NCBI RefSeq assembly: GCF_024713975.1
Contig: NC_091096.1
Location: forward strand, 20,310,458-20,374,457
From: Paralichthys olivaceus
Lineage: Eukaryota; Chordata; Actinopteri; Pleuronectiformes; Paralichthyidae
DNA: 64,000 nucleotides
Direction: 5' to 3'
In this document: in pieces, positions 33,261-47,600 of the stretch
How the letters are laid out: each line of letters opens with the position of its first letter
How positions within the stretch are numbered: the first letter of the stretch is position 1
Position numbers and translations under genes: made by a program
Notes under the pieces: model-generated
The model's database searches: none
What the model saw: only the letters and a program-made list of their open reading frames with translations
What the model was told of the DNA's origin: nothing

Positions 33261-35311
33261 TGCGAACGCTCGATTCTAAGAAGCAGGGGTTGGCTGAATA
33301 ACTCTGCTGGACTGAAGTAAACAGAGCTGGCTGAATATGTAACCCAGGTGATTAGTTATTTCTGCTTCGTGAGACAGGACCCAGGTAATTTTAGCTCCGA
33401 CATGGCCATAGAGTGCTCATGTGTGCCAGGCGGTTGTTGTTTAGATGAAAAATGAAAAGTAAGCTTTGTTCTAACAAAAACAAAAGAGGGCAAAATATTC
33501 ATCCACGTACAAACGTGTCCTTTATGTTTTATTTACTTCTTACTATTAGTTAAAGATACAATGTGATTCAAATTCAAGATGCAGTGGCACAAGATGACTG
33601 CACAGGGATGTAAATGGAGTAAATATGGACACATCCATTTTAATATCTCATACGTAAATACCCTATATGAAAATGATTTATCAATATATTCACTCCACCT
33701 CCACAATAAAAAGGTATGATTGTCGTTTTGCTCCACACAAATGCTGATCCCCCTGTGACGAAAGTGAAGCTTTTACTTTGAAAGTCATATCAGTGGAATT
33801 CTGGCATTATCCATGCTTTTATTTTCTAACTTGTTGCAGGTCTTCTCCCCCTGCCAGCCACAGCACCTCTCCAGCCCAGAGCGAGCAAGTCTCCTCACCG
33901 CGCTCTTTGCATTGTGGGATAGGAAACCGACACAATACACAGCCTAGTATTTTCACGTCAAATAAACATCAAATAAAGCACTCCTGAATTACATTTCACT
34001 TATCACAGTGAACTACATAAAGAACAACTGCAAACTACAACCTCAGATTTGATCACAACAAAACACTATGTAATGATTCACAGGATAGTAAATGTAACCA
34101 GGATCCCTATCAAGTTACTGAATTCAACAAAACAACACTTAATGGACCTCAGTACAAAGGCTTGATCACCACATTTACCTTGACAGGACAATAAGGATCA
34201 CTGAACATTTAAAAAATAAGTTGTTTTCCAAGTACAACTTTTCCAAACCAACAGTATAATGTTCTTGAAAAGCTTATGTATGAGGACAAAGGTTTTTATC
34301 AGTGTAAACAGAAGTGTAAAGAGATGTTTAGCATGTGAATGGACAGACAGTGATATGAGTCTGTATCTGAGGAGGGACATTTATTTTAATTTAAAGCAAT
34401 TTAGATAAACAACATCAATACTCAGTCACAGACAGAAAACATGCACTTTCATCAACTTCCCATTCAAAGCAACTGTAAAAGAGCGTTATTGTGCTGGCGT
34501 GAAGATCATATGCTTTGGCAGCATTTCAAAGAGCATAATAATTAATGTATCTGCGAGCTCAGCACAAACACAAGTTTGCTCCATCTGATCAAGCACATAG
34601 TTCATATCTGAGAACTAAAATTTGACAGATGATTGACGATTAAAGCTGCAGAGACACGTGAAGGCCAGCTTGGTCGTCACATTAAAGAATGGGATACAAA
34701 GAAACAGATCTGTGTTTCAACATGTGTTGGTCTTTCATCTTCCATGCAACGCTAACCACATGTGATGTTACACACATTCACAAAATGAGGTGACTCTCTT
34801 GTTTGCTTTATTTGCAATTTTGCGTTGAAGGTCAGTAGAGATTCACGTGCGAAAACAAACAGCAGTCACACAAATATTCTAGTCTGCATTTGTAGATGCC
34901 ACACTATTCTATTCTTCTGTTGAGAAAGTAAACATTGCCTTATACAGTAGTTGTTTTGGTTGTAACACAAACCCCGAACCAAGCTCCTATCAGCAAACAC
35001 AGGAAGGATCCTGGCATAATGTTACACAATGTATGTCCTGTTTACTTATTTACTGACTCATTCAGATTGGATTAAGTTTAGACACAGTCACAGACCCCTG
35101 TAAAATTACAATCTGAGATTAAAATCATAAAGTGCAAGAAGAGATCACAAGCAGGTGACATACAAACAGCGATACAAACATTGCCTGAGTCCAACATCAG
35201 GTAGAGTTAAGAAGCAAGATATGCTTAGATACATGACATACTAAATGCTGTGATATTGTGAATATTCTGTTTACTTTTAACAGCTGCTCTGTTCTGCTCA
35301 GCCACTCTGTA

Positions 35312-35750
35312 CCATTGACTGCATATACTGAATCCCACTATCCAGACATGAAACCAAAATATCCTTTATATGAACGCTGCCATCTTGTTCTTTTGGAGCC
35401 TGAGTCTGTGCAGTAGCGATCAGGGGGTGGAGTTGCACTATCATGGTTCCACCGCTTGGCCAATCATGAGTCAGTCTCAGCTGCCATCATGATGTTTCAC
35501 TCTGTTTTTATAGCATCAAACAACTAATTAAAACCATCTGACAAGAAAATGAGGTATGTCAGTGTGATTTAACAAATTGATAGACAGCATCTTTATGAAC
35601 AAATTATTTGATTTTCTGCTTGACTTTTTAGTTTGGTCCATGTTCCATCCACTAACATGGAGGGGGCAGGATTTATGACCTATACTGCAATCTAGACGTT
35701 TTGGCTTCACTTTTGGGAGGAGTCATGGCATCCATCTTTGTAAACAGTCT
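35312..35750 (+). mobile_element. MITE family A copy
   Basis: Its order of blocks (AACGCTGCCATCTT, GCAGTAGCGATCAG, CAATCATGAGTCAGTCTCAG, TCCATCCACTAACATGGAG, CGTTTTGGCTTCACTTTTGG, GGCATCCATCTTTGTA) is the same as in the copy at 56499-56935. It is diverged from that copy and noncoding. The terminal inverted repeats are worn. Confidence 0.7.
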
Positions 35751-38700
35751 AGGATCAGTAAAGGCAGTATAATTAGATGTGCATATAATTATAATATAGG
35801 TGCAAATTGTTGAATATAGTTGCACTGCTAACTTTATCACGTTTGTTATTATAAGTTTCATTCATCATTTTTCTTAAAGGAGCACACAGCTGGTTTTACA
35901 CATCTGAGTCTGTTCCCAGTTGTTGAAGAGTTTTGCTGCATAGTTATAAAAAGCCTTTGAGTTCCAGAGAGAGCTGTGTGGTCTAATTTGTGGCCATGAG
36001 GGTGTCATCAGACTTTAACGTTTTTTCTGGTCTGAAAATGATAAAGGAACAAATTTGGTGGTGTGAAATTCAGACAGATCTGCTCTCCAGACTACTCCTT
36101 ATTTCAGTTGGAGACCACATTAGGTGCTATCAGCATAACACACACGCATCTCCAAACTGTCGGTAGTGGTGTTGCACTATGGGAAATGTACATCCCAGGT
36201 TTTCACAAGAGAGATGCATGGAATAAAAATATGATATATCTGGTTCTGTAGTGTTGAATTTTGCATTCTTTTATACATTATTTTATAGCGATGCTAATGT
36301 TAGATGAGAATTTATTTTACAGGCACAGTCAAACTATCTGGGAAATTTTAGTCACTGTAATGCGTGTATTGTCTTTATGTTACACCTTTAGATTGTCATA
36401 TTCTGGTCAATCACTCTTGCTTTTAGCATTTCTAAATGGCTTTGTTGTCAGACGTTGTGCTCTAAATAATCTGCAGCTTCAAAGACAGCTGTTAACTATG
36501 AAGCACATGCAGTGTAAATCTGACAAGCACTTACATACCAGGCATGTTTATTAGAGTAACTAATAGTGAGAGTTAAACGTTCATGTGTGGCCATCAGCCA
36601 CATCTTACAAATTCAGAGCAGCAACCACGACTGAGGAGATCTTTGAAGCCACAATAGTTTGAAACCAGATCCTTTTACAGACATTTCTCTTTCTCTCTGT
36701 GTCACTGTTTAAGAGTTCTCTTGAGATGTGCATCAAGCTGTTAATGAAGTTCATCACATGAGATAAAAGCCTTGGCAGAATTCATGACATATGGTAATTG
36801 TTGATTCATTTTTTTTTTGCTTATAGTTTTTCCCTCTGATGATAAGAGGTGAGCGATAAATCTGGAACGTTGGAGACCTCCGCACCAGGGAGGAGAGAAA
36901 GCTGAAGGTGGTAAAAGTTATGCAAAACAGATGAGACAAAATTGCAGACCAATAAAAGATGGTCTTCAGTTGTTTATAGCAGCGCGAGGGAGACATACAG
37001 TCTATATTTCTATACAAGTTCACAAGCATCCATAAGACAATAAAAGCTTGTATAATCTGGGAGTTTTTTGAAAAAGCCTCCATCATTAATCAGTAACCTG
37101 TCCCTGTGATGCATACATGCCATGGTAGCTCAAGAATGATATAGAATGGCTATAAAATCAAGACATAGTTTCTGATTGTTATCAATATTTACACTGTGCC
37201 ATTATTTTTTCTCTCATAAAGAAATACAAACTACAAGGGTCAAGTAATATAAAACTGTCGGTTGAACTTTTCCTTGGATGCTGCTGAGAAAAAGCTCAGT
37301 CTATGTGCGGTCTGTTTTAAGATGAGGTGGGGCTTTTTTGATCACTCCACACTTCCTTTCAGTGTAAGGAAATGTGCCGGACACTGTTAAAGCCAGGAAT
37401 ACTTTATGCAAAAAAGAACTGAAGGCAGGCAAAGCCACTCATCAGCATGAGAACAAACCTCAGAGTCAAGCAATCCTCATAGTAAGCAATATTTCCCCCC
37501 CGGAATACTTTGCATGATGATTTCCCTCGTGGCTGGTCGTCGCCCCAAAGTGGTGTTTTATTGTCCTTGCGTTTGTGTTTGCATTCCATTTTTACTGGGC
37601 AAGTACAAATATCCTCCTTTATGCACAAAAACCTCAGACAGGCCTTCCACTCCATTGCCTGAGCCCAGCCCTCATCCATCCATCAGCAGTGCCCCCCTTC
37701 TACACAGGGCCCCCCATCTCTGCCACTACCCCCCAACCTACTCTTTGACATAACGCAATTGTGGGTTTCCGGGCCTTTATGCTGGCTGTTGTCTTAGGCA
37801 GATTGAAGACCCTTTGTGTGCGTCAGCCCTTGTCCTGAGTGGACGGGACGGGGGAACCTGCTGGGCTGCGAGTGGAGAGACAGGAATGCGCATATGAATG
37901 GGCCAGTGTGTGCCGGGCACCCACTGACAGAGGGACGGCGTACCTCTATATGAGTCCTAGTTCATCAGCGTAACCATCTTGTTCAATTGCACGTGGAGCC
38001 CAGTGTTACGTTTCCTAGACATTCACACTGAATGGGAGGATTGTCACTGCAGTTGTCAATACTAGTAATCATGTTTTATGCCCGTCAAAAATAAAAGCCT
38101 GATTTGAGACATGGGTCCATTTAAAAACTCACAAAGCAACATTGTGTCATGTTACCCCGTCATCAGTTACTAAACCAAGTGCAGTTAAAAATAAATTGGG
38201 GTTAGGGTCTCAAAGTCATATAAACACACTTTAATGGTTAATGCAATTCCTTGGGTCCCCAGCAACACACCAAGATTGAAGTCGATTGGATGAGCGCTTG
38301 TGGAGTAAAAAATCAAAAGACAGGCAGACAGGAAAATAAACATGCAAATTAAAACTCAATGGGGTGGACAACATGTGCATGTGAAACAATATGTTGGAAA
38401 AGCTCAAAGGACTACGAGGGAAATACAGTGGGTCTGCAAAGTTCCTTTGTAGGTTTGGCAGACGATGCATAATAAGCTGGTTTATAACAACATTCTGGAC
38501 TGATGGGATCTAGATATAAGATCTCACAAGCATCACTAATTGTCCTCTGACTCATATGGTACAGCTTATGGGTTGTTTTTCTGGCCATGCTTTTGAGAAG
38601 ATTGCATCTCCATAATCAATAAAAAGAAACTTCCATTCACCACAGGGTCGGAAAAAAAACAACACATCTGGGACAATAAACTTTTCACCTCCTCGAATAT

Positions 38701-41606
38701 ACCCCCCCACACACGCACACACACAAACCCTGAATGTTTACTGAGCTCTTTTTCCTGGGGAAACTTTATCATGATTATGGTCGCAGGTATAGCGATTTTT
38801 TGAAATCGTCCTCATATGACTTTCAATCCAAGCGTGGCTACAGGAACACAAATATACATTGTTTTCATATCCATCCATAATTTGACTGAACAAAGTCTTT
38901 CGGATCAAAACATAAAGCATCAAGTTGATTATAGGTGGAAAATGTAATTGTATCACATGTTCCCATTTCTGTTTGGCTGAATCACCTGATCTCTCACTGC
39001 TCACAGCCACAGTGCTGATTGCCTGGAGAAGCTGAGCTGCAGCCCTGTGGACTCATGTCTCTCATCACCCACTGACCTGGAAAGTGGGAGCATAAGATCT
39101 GCGACATCTCTTCAACCAGCAGACAACATGTTGCTTTGAAGTGGAAGTGGACCCAAATTGGATTATGTAGCATCTCTGAGGAGCAGCTCCCGCAGATTTG
39201 ATTACGCACGCCACCTCACCCAGCACCGACACTCCTGCTTCTCTTAAAGCAGATGAGACGACGTGGGGCGTTGCTCCATGCTGGAGTCTGGTACTGCACT
39301 TTTTTAATGTGTGCCCATCTGCCAGCCATTTACCTGATTACTTTTGTATAACTCAGACGGCTCTGGCTGTATCAGAGCAGCTGGGAGGCCAGAGAATGGC
39401 ATTAGGCTTTGGACACAAGGAAGATAAGGACCAGATGACCATTTTATCCGCGAAAACAAACACCCAGATATCGAAAATTGACATATGGCCCAATTGAATA
39501 TAATGTTGAACTACACATTTTTTGTTGCCTCAAAATAAATACAAATCTTACATAATGAATAATATTCTCGAAATAGAGAAACAGAACAAGCTGTTCTCAT
39601 CATTGACTCTTGGGCTGAAGTGCCGTTTAAAATAAAGTCTTAAGCAATGACTACAAATTCTCCACGCAAGCATGGCACACAGACCACCTTCTATTTCTGA
39701 GGAAAATAACATCCAGTCCTGGTTTAACTCGGGCTCATTATGGTGGAAGTGGGTTCCAGGGCCAGGAAGTTTCATTGCTTTCCAAATAAATCTGACTGAA
39801 CAGAGCTGTTATCCGAATTCATCTTCTTGTGGAGTCCTCCTAGAGTCATCACATTAAGTGAGAGCTCTCAAAAATCACACTTTGTCCCTCTGGGTGTCAC
39901 TCATTACATTAAATAAAACTTGAGGTCAGTAGCACAGTTGCTTGAAAGCAACTTTTTAAAAATGGGTGAAAAATCCTTTTTTCGTTCTCCCCCTGAAACA
40001 GCTGCTCATTTTCACCCAGCACAGGCCGGTTTCTGATTGTTTCCACATAAAGGGGCAAAAGCAGCTCTCAAATTCAAAGCAGCTCATGAAGAAAATATCA
40101 AAAAAGAATGAGGCCCTCGAACATTCCTCTGATTTTACCGAGTGACACAGAGGGTTTTCATTACCTCGCTCACTGCTAGCAAATCTCAGACATCACCTTT
40201 GATTATGTTACATACAAGTTGGCAGAGGAACAATCAAAGGGGGTTGTGGGTGTGATAGTCTGCGTGACGGTCAAAATTACTGCTGCAATTCAAACGGCAT
40301 AATGTGCTTTTGTTTGTAGACACATTTAAATGACAAACAGTGTCATTTTCTAACCAGTCTCCACTGCAAAAAAACAAACACAGCCATTACTGACATGTGG
40401 CACTCATGTCGGGTGATCCTGGTACCAGCTCCTCAGCTGTGTGGCAGAGGGAGCTTGTCACTGAGCGTAAACAGCTCTCTTGGCTTAGTTCTCTGAGCTA
40501 AAATACCCCCTCTCCCCATCCCATCTACTAACCCCCGACACCCCATCTCTTTGTGCTGTGTGGCGTCAGCTGCAATGAGCTCCAGATGTGGCCTGGCACC
40601 CCTCCAGTCACGGCGCTGGATGTGGTTTGAAGGTAGTTTGGAAACACCACCCACCGGCGGACCCAATGAAAGTTCCTGCAGGCTGCAGTGAGAGGTTCTC
40701 TGTCGTGGCTTCGTGTTTGTGCGGACTGCAGGAGCGCAGGAAAAGCGTAGTACTCACTCTCTCCATCTGGATCTGCCTCTTGTTTGTGCATGTGTTACTT
40801 ATTGAACATACTCTAAATAAGTAAGTATATGAGACAGTAGATGAAAGTATTTACATCTGCTTCAGTAGATATGGAAATATGAACATCCTTTATCCACCCC
40901 AGGCTTCCATCCTTTGTTCCCTTTGCTCATAAATACTGGTTAATAAAAGTACGGTAATATATTCTTCCTATAATAACAGAAGAGAAGACAAGTCATGTCA
41001 GTGAGAGACATGACAGAAATTGAATTCCTGCCAATGCTTTTAAAACTGTTTAACAATGATATATTCATGCACATACGTTTTCTTTCAAAACACAAGGTGA
41101 CAAAACAGCAGCCAGAGGTTCCACGTTTGTGAACAGTTTCAGGTTTCAGGTCGTTAACTCACTAAAAATACAAAAAGAAGTGAACATCAACTTCTGATCG
41201 GAGTGTGAAAAGTGTCAATGTTTCACACTAGAAGCAGCAGGACACAAGTCTTTGCTAAAATATTTAGAGGGACATGAAACTAGTACAGTTAAAGTAATTT
41301 GAGACATGCTTCTTGGAACGGGCCACTAATGAAAGATGAGGGCTGAAGATGAATGTTCCTAAAGACCATGTCCACTTCATCAGTCTGTATGGGGTTGTCA
41401 GCAGTTTAGGAAAAACGGATTTATTTTTTTGTTTCAAGAGTACAAGGTAAATAATGGAGACACTGATGCTTTTCTCTCTTTCTAACAGTTTCTGTTTAAT
41501 TTTCCAGCAATGCACTAAGAGGAGCCAATGAGGTCACTGTGTAAAAGCTGGCATTGAATTCATATGGTGCACTGGATGAAAAACACATGACGTTTGTAAG
41601 ACAACA

Positions 41607-41620
41607 GCGCCCCCTGCTGC
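41607..41620 (-). promoter_or_regulatory. CTCF-like motif
   Basis: The minus strand reads GCAGCAGGGGGCGC. It matches the vertebrate CTCF core CCASYAGRKGGCRS at 13 of 14 positions. It lies between the fgfr1 promoter and the ankrd39/kctd9/gnrh1 cluster. A motif match alone does not show binding. Confidence 0.45.
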
Positions 41621-42429
41621 AAGAGATTTGAAAAGACCAGCGAGGATCAAGTCACATAGCATATATGCATGTCACAGTAATAAAAGCAGTTATCTGTTTT
41701 AATGTCGTGGCTGATGGGTGTAAATTTGTTGGTTGAAGTTTGACAAATAATCCTTATACAGTAAGATGTTGCCTCCAGTTTTAATATAAAGTGCTTGTGT
41801 AGAACACGGTGGACTCCTTGGAAAAGAACCTCCTCCTCATGAATGGCTAATTCTAAGGTAAAGAAAACATTATTCTTAGTTTCAGGTGATTACGAATGGA
41901 GATGTGACAATGACTTAAGTCCATGTATGCTATTTGATCCCTCATAAATCCTACACTTTGGATCTTTAACAATAAACAAACAACAATCCTAACAGATAGA
42001 AACTGCCTCCAGTCATAATGTAAACTGTGTCAAACATGGTACGTCATCAGTTTACAATGATAAATACTGCAGTGAGGGTAGATGCTTTTGGTCGTGATGA
42101 ACTGCATGACTCAATTTTCTCAGTGTGGCACAAAGGCTGACGTACTTTTTCTCTTTGTCAGTAATGAGAGAAATTTGGGAAATGGCAGCTGTCATTGTTT
42201 TATTAAATATAATTATTATTTAATAATCATTTGTTCACAAATGTGGAAGGGTGTGCTGCACAGCTCTGGCTGATCTGACAGGTGGTCTTTAGTGACGCAG
42301 ATACAAAGAATAATATCTGTCAGTGTTCAATAATGCAAACAGCTGAGGAAACAAACACTAAAGCACTCAAGAATTTAGATTAAATAATATTAGTGTTCCT
42401 TCAATATGAAGGCAGGCGTCAGATCTTAC

Positions 42430-42798
42430 TCTTTATTAGAAATTTTGTTTAACTACTTGAGACAAGAATCAAGCAGCAGTAGCAGACGGTGGAAACTGGT
42501 ATTATTGGACAGGTTGTACAGGTTGCTTTGGGTGTGTATTTTGAACACAAGCAGTTAACAATAAATTAAAAACAGGTCGATGCCTGTTGTATGCATATAG
42601 AAAATGTCATGTTGTGTTCACCCTGTTTCACTCAGTCGTCTTTGCTGATGTTCAGTTGAGAAATAAAAGCAGTCCAATATGGTGAATCCAGGTCAACGTG
42701 ATCCTGATGCATGTGGACCTCACCTGGTAAATTTGAGTTCATTTCAATTGTCTGATCTTAGAAACACAGCATGCCCCATACGCAGTGTGTGTTCCCCG
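42430..42798 (-). other. ankrd39: ankrd39 3' untranslated region (predicted)
   Basis: A minus-strand AATAAA at 42437-42432 follows the ankrd39 stop codon by about 360 bp with no intervening exon. Confidence 0.45.
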
Positions 42799-43718
42799 TC
42801 ACCATGGTGGCTTTAAGAGCTCCTGCAGATCTCCCTGCTGTGCCAGCTGGTGGGACAGCTGGAGCCTCTTGTTCTTCTGGCTGCAAAGTGCTGGACAGTT
42901 CTCAACAAGCAGCCGACACACCTCTTCATGACCCTGTTCTGCAGCCTGCTCAAGCATTTTACAAAACAACAAATGCAAACACCAAGTTACATGGTCATCA
43001 ACTCTCTCTCTAGAAAGATTTTCTTATGGTACTGCTGCAAATTCTGTACCTTGTGTAAAGGGGATGCTCCGTCGTCATCACAGAGCGTAGGATTTGACCG
43101 GTGGTGCAGAAGGAGTCTAACCACATCCAAGTGACCGCAGTACGCTGATCGGTGGAGCGGCGTGGCACCGCCTGGTGTCTGAGGAGACGCGCATGCACCA
43201 TTCTCTAGAAGAAACTTGCACACAGCAAAATTGCCACTGCGACTTGCATAGTGCTGAGACAAATCACAAAAAACACAAAAAAACAATTTATAAACAAGAG
43301 ACGAACAGACGCCACAGCACTTATATGTTCCAAGCAAACTATACCAGAGCTGTGTATCCAGAAGAGTCTCTCAGGTTGATGTCTGTGCCCTTCTGGATCA
43401 AAGACTTTACCCTCTCCAGGTCACCGTCCATTGCAGCAGACCAGATGCCTGCAAAGAGAAAGACACATCACACTGTACTGTACTTTACTTAAGTGCTGCA
43501 AAACAGGAAGGAAAATAACTGTTAGCTTAATGAAATTACAAAATGCAGCAGTTGGAAAATGAAGAATTACTATATCATTGGGGAATACTACAGATATATC
43601 GTTATATTCTATATTAGCACTAACCTCGTTCAAAATCCATTTCATCCAGAGTCTGGTAAACACTGGGAGAGGAGACAGGATGGGAGCAGCACGAGCAATG
43701 AGGTCTGTCAGACGCCAT
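42799..43718 (-). CDS. ankrd39: Ankyrin repeat domain-containing protein 39
   Basis: Four coding exons on the minus strand: 43625-43718, 43345-43448, 43050-43253 and 42799-42945. All have GT-AG borders and keep frame, giving 182 aa, one less than the human protein as I recall it. The N-terminus [14 protein letters not shown], then [18 protein letters not shown], is the ANKRD39 signature. Four ankyrin repeats follow at about residues 31-64, 62-95, 95-128 and 128-160, with [25 protein letters not shown] and [17 protein letters not shown] small intracellular protein whose function is poorly known; ankyrin repeats suggest protein binding. It is head-to-head with kctd9. The last codon is Trp before TGA. 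Confidence 0.95.
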
Positions 43719-44622
43719 GCTGATAAAAACTGTCACAGACTGGTTCCGACCTGAAAATGAACTCTGCTAGGTTTTGAGTCACTTGTTTGAATTAACGTCA
43801 TGAAAGAGAATTCATAGAATATGATGATCGGATGCCCACAGACCGACATGCTGTTTGACACTTCCGTGTGTCTTCTTCTTGTCTTTGATAACAACTTCGT
43901 AGTGCAACACCGCCACCTACATGTCAGCTTCGCCCACACACGGGCCCAGAAAAGAATGCTAAGAATCCAGTAAATGTTTAATCGGATGAAAACATATTTG
44001 ATATAATAATTTCATTATGTTTTATTAAACAAAACAATAAAGACAATACGTCGTTGGCTCCACTCGATTCTGATCAGGATGACAGCGTGATTACGTATAA
44101 ACGATCGGACCAATCACAGAGCTGCATTCAGGATGATGCCTTAAGGTCCTGCCGGACAATTTCTATGTGTATCATTTGTATTTATAAAAACAAGCGAGGA
44201 GACATAACTTTTGTTGTGTGGCGGGATAATGATGATAAAAGCTGCAGCACTGCATTAATACAACTGATAATTTCATGTATTTACAATCAGAAAAATATAC
44301 ACATCGGTTTTGTCATTGATTTCTGCCATAGTCACATTTTCCTTTTATTTTCCTTATTTACACCGGTATGAAATACAATTGTTGTAATTAAGTAGTAATT
44401 AATATAATACTGCAACTCTGTAATACTTCAAAGCTCAGGTATGGCTATAAATCCGATATATCCACCACTTATTCGGGTTTACTAGTTAAATGAGAGATGT
44501 TCCCTGTTGGCCAGTGAAGGCAGCTGTGGTCTCGTGTTGTCGTCTGATGCTAAACATCAGAGTCAGTCTCCACAGACGCCACAGAACAGATCACGATACG
44601 TTTTACAAGCAAAGCGTGAAGA
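43719..44622. promoter_or_regulatory. Shared bidirectional promoter of ankrd39 and kctd9
   Basis: The start codons of the two divergent genes are 904 bp apart with no other gene between. A CCAAT box in a favourable setting (GGACCAATCACAG) lies near 44107-44119. No TATA box is obvious, as expected for housekeeping-type promoters. An open frame at 44054-44371 within it has no domain and is not called. Confidence 0.55.
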
Positions 44623-47600
44623 ATGAGAAGAGTCACGTTGTTTGTTAACGGGACGTCTAAAAATGGCAAGGTGGGTAGAGAGTCAGTGTGAGTGTGATGA
44701 GTGCGTGAGCTCGGGCCGCAGAATGACCCAGGCTGTTTCCTCTCAGCATACGTGTTTGATTCTGTTAGCTAACTCACTCACCTCTCTGTAGCTAACGTTA
44801 ACTTCAGCTCACACCGAGGAGAACTGTAGCAGTTAGCTCGCTGCTAGCTGCTACATTAATCTTGTATCAGGCAGGAGTGACCCATTTAGCTTCAGGCTTA
44901 AATTCCTAACAACCCACTAATTCTTGTTAAACCTCTCCTTTTTTCTAGGTTGTAGCAGTGTACGGGACCTTGTCTGACTTACTATCTGTAGCCAGCAATA
45001 AGTTAGGAATCAAAGCCTCTAGTTTATACAATGGTAAAGGTGGCCTGATAGACGACATAGCCCTCATCAGGTAAGCTCACGCAGTGCTGATAATAACCAT
45101 GATGCTCAAACACAATGGACGCCTCGTCTCATCTCTGTATTCGTGTTTCTGACAGAGACGACGATGTGCTGTACGTTTCAGAGGGAGATCCATTCATCGG
45201 TGAGAGCTGCCATGTCTGCTGCAGGAGTCTCATCCACCGACAGTCAGAGTGTTACACGTGGTCTCAACAACTCTTGTCTCCTTCTCTCTCATGCCTCAGG
45301 TCCTCAAGATGAAGCCAAGGTCAGATCTGATCTGCATGGAGCTCAAACCGACTGGCTGACCCTCAATATTGGCGGGCGCCTCTTCACCACCACCAGGTAT
45401 GTGTGCTGTGATCACCAGCAATAACACATCACAACAGAGTTGGCACAGTTCCACAGGGTGTGTTTATGTCCACTTTGTAACGTGACTGTGTGTGTTATGT
45501 GTTCAGGAGCACATTGGTCAGCAAAGAGCCAGAGAGTATGCTTGCTCATATGTTCAGAGAGAAAGGTATGTATGTATTTATTTAAGATTTAAATGTGAGA
45601 CCTCTTAGGGCATTTTCACACCTGAATGTCTGGACCCATGTCTGAGCTAAGATATATGTGTTCCTTACATTGTTTGCGTTTGATCCGGTTAGTTTTGGTT
45701 TCACATGACATGATTTGATCTGGATGAAGACCCCCCCCCGCCCTTTTGATTGAATTAAGGCTAAAATAGGTGAGAGGGGCGCATCTCCCAATTGTTACTA
45801 TGTTTTGGACTGAACAGAAAAGCCCTAAGGTCCGGACCACACAAGACAGGTGTCCAACCATCCTTACTGAATGTGGTTTGTCAACATCTGTGTTTGCTCC
45901 AGATGTGTGGGGGAACAAGCAGGATGAGCATGGGGCTTACCTAATCGACCGCAGCCCTGAATACTTTGAGCCTATTCTCAACTACCTGAGACACGGTCAG
46001 CTCATTATCAATGAAGGCATAAATATACGAGGTAAGCTTGGGATCTACCTGAATAACTGAGAACAAGGTCTTAATAATCTAATATAATTCCCACAGCAAT
46101 TTCTTGAAAAACCTTTTAAAATTGTGTGTGTATCTTGCAGGAGTCCTCGAGGAGGCTCGGTTCTTTGGAATTGAGCAGTTGGCTGAACAGCTGGAAGCAG
46201 CAATCAAGGTAACAGGAAGAGGGGAAGGCAAATATCTTGCATGTATAAATGTGATGCTTCCCTTAAATGAACTCTGCTCATTTTCATTACAGAACTCACA
46301 GCCACCGGAGGACCACTCTCCCATTTCCCGTAAAGAGTTAGTTCGTTTTCTTCTGGCAACGCCCACCAAGTCTGAGCTCCGCTGTCAGGTACAGCTTAGT
46401 TTAAGTAATTTCATTTACCCATCCATTTCATTCCATATTAAATCAATATTTCATTCTATTTCTCTCACTGTTTTTAGGGACTTAATTTCAGTGGTGCCGA
46501 TCTGTCCCGACTTGATCTGCGCTACATAAATTTTAAAATGGCCAATCTGAGCCGCTGCAATCTGACTCATGCCAACCTGTGCTGTTCCAATCTGGAGCGG
46601 GCCGATCTCTCTGGAGCCAACCTGGATGTGAGTCTGAAAACTCTTCTCTTGTCTGCACTGAATGATTCATGTGCACCCACAGTATCAGGCCATGCAAAGT
46701 ACAGGATGCACTCAAAAATGTTTCAACAGTGGGGAAGCCAATGTTTCCTCATTCCAACTCCTGTGTCTTTTTTTGTGCTCATTTTGTTTGTTAGTCTTCC
46801 TGCTGGTGAACAGTTGACTTTGCTTTTGGTTTGCAGCCACTTCACTCCTGGTGCCTCAGTTGTGTGGAAGAAGAGTCATTCACTTGTTAAACATGTTTGC
46901 CAATGGTACATACTTGGGTAGCTGCAGCAGCTGGTGTTCAGGCCCATACCAATTAGTTAATTTACCCACGACCCCATTGTCTGTGTCATGTTTTATAGAA
47001 ATATAATAAACCTTCTTATTATCAGTGCAGCAGCCATGTTTATTGATTGAGAGAGGGATGCAGGTGCTGTACATTCTACCATGAAACAACAGCATTCATT
47101 ATTATGAGAAGTGGACTGTCACATCATCATGGCATCCATTGCACACTCTCACTCTTTAGAGCTGGTAGTAACTTTCATGTGTGATCCAATACAAGTGGAC
47201 AGCTCCAAGTACATCAGTTCATACTTGGCAATAGTTCACTTCTATATGCAAATATGCACATATGTCATTTCTGTTCACTAATACCAAATGATTGATGCTT
47301 GACATGACTTAATCTTTGCATATACAATGAAAGCATGACTCCTGTTGATGTTTGGTTTTTCTCCTTAGGGGGCGAACTTACAAGGGGTGAAGATGCTCTG
47401 TTCGAATGCTGAGGGAGCTTCTCTCAAAGGTTGTAATTTTGAAGATCCCTCTGGACTGAAGGCCAACCTGGAAGGTAATCTGCTTCAATTCTTCATCAAA
47501 GACGACCTGGTCCCACATTTATAGTCATAGTCATAATTTTAACCATGTTTATTCCTGACCAGGTGCCAATCTGAAAGGGGTTGACATGGAAGGAAGCCAA

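Larger units (their letters stand above)
33300..42420. other. Intergenic region between fgfr1 and ankrd39
   Basis: About 9 kb with no supportable gene on either strand. Open frames are at most about 110 codons and have no domain or splice support. It holds one MITE copy (35312-35750) and a CTCF-like site (41607-41620). Confidence 0.6.

Noticed and set aside
36261-36554. 97-codon plus-strand frame in the fgfr1-ankrd39 gap
   Set aside because: No family, no splice continuation, and AT-rich intergenic composition.
44054-44371. 105-codon frame in the ankrd39/kctd9 intergenic region
   Set aside because: No domain, AT-rich tail and promoter position. More likely chance.
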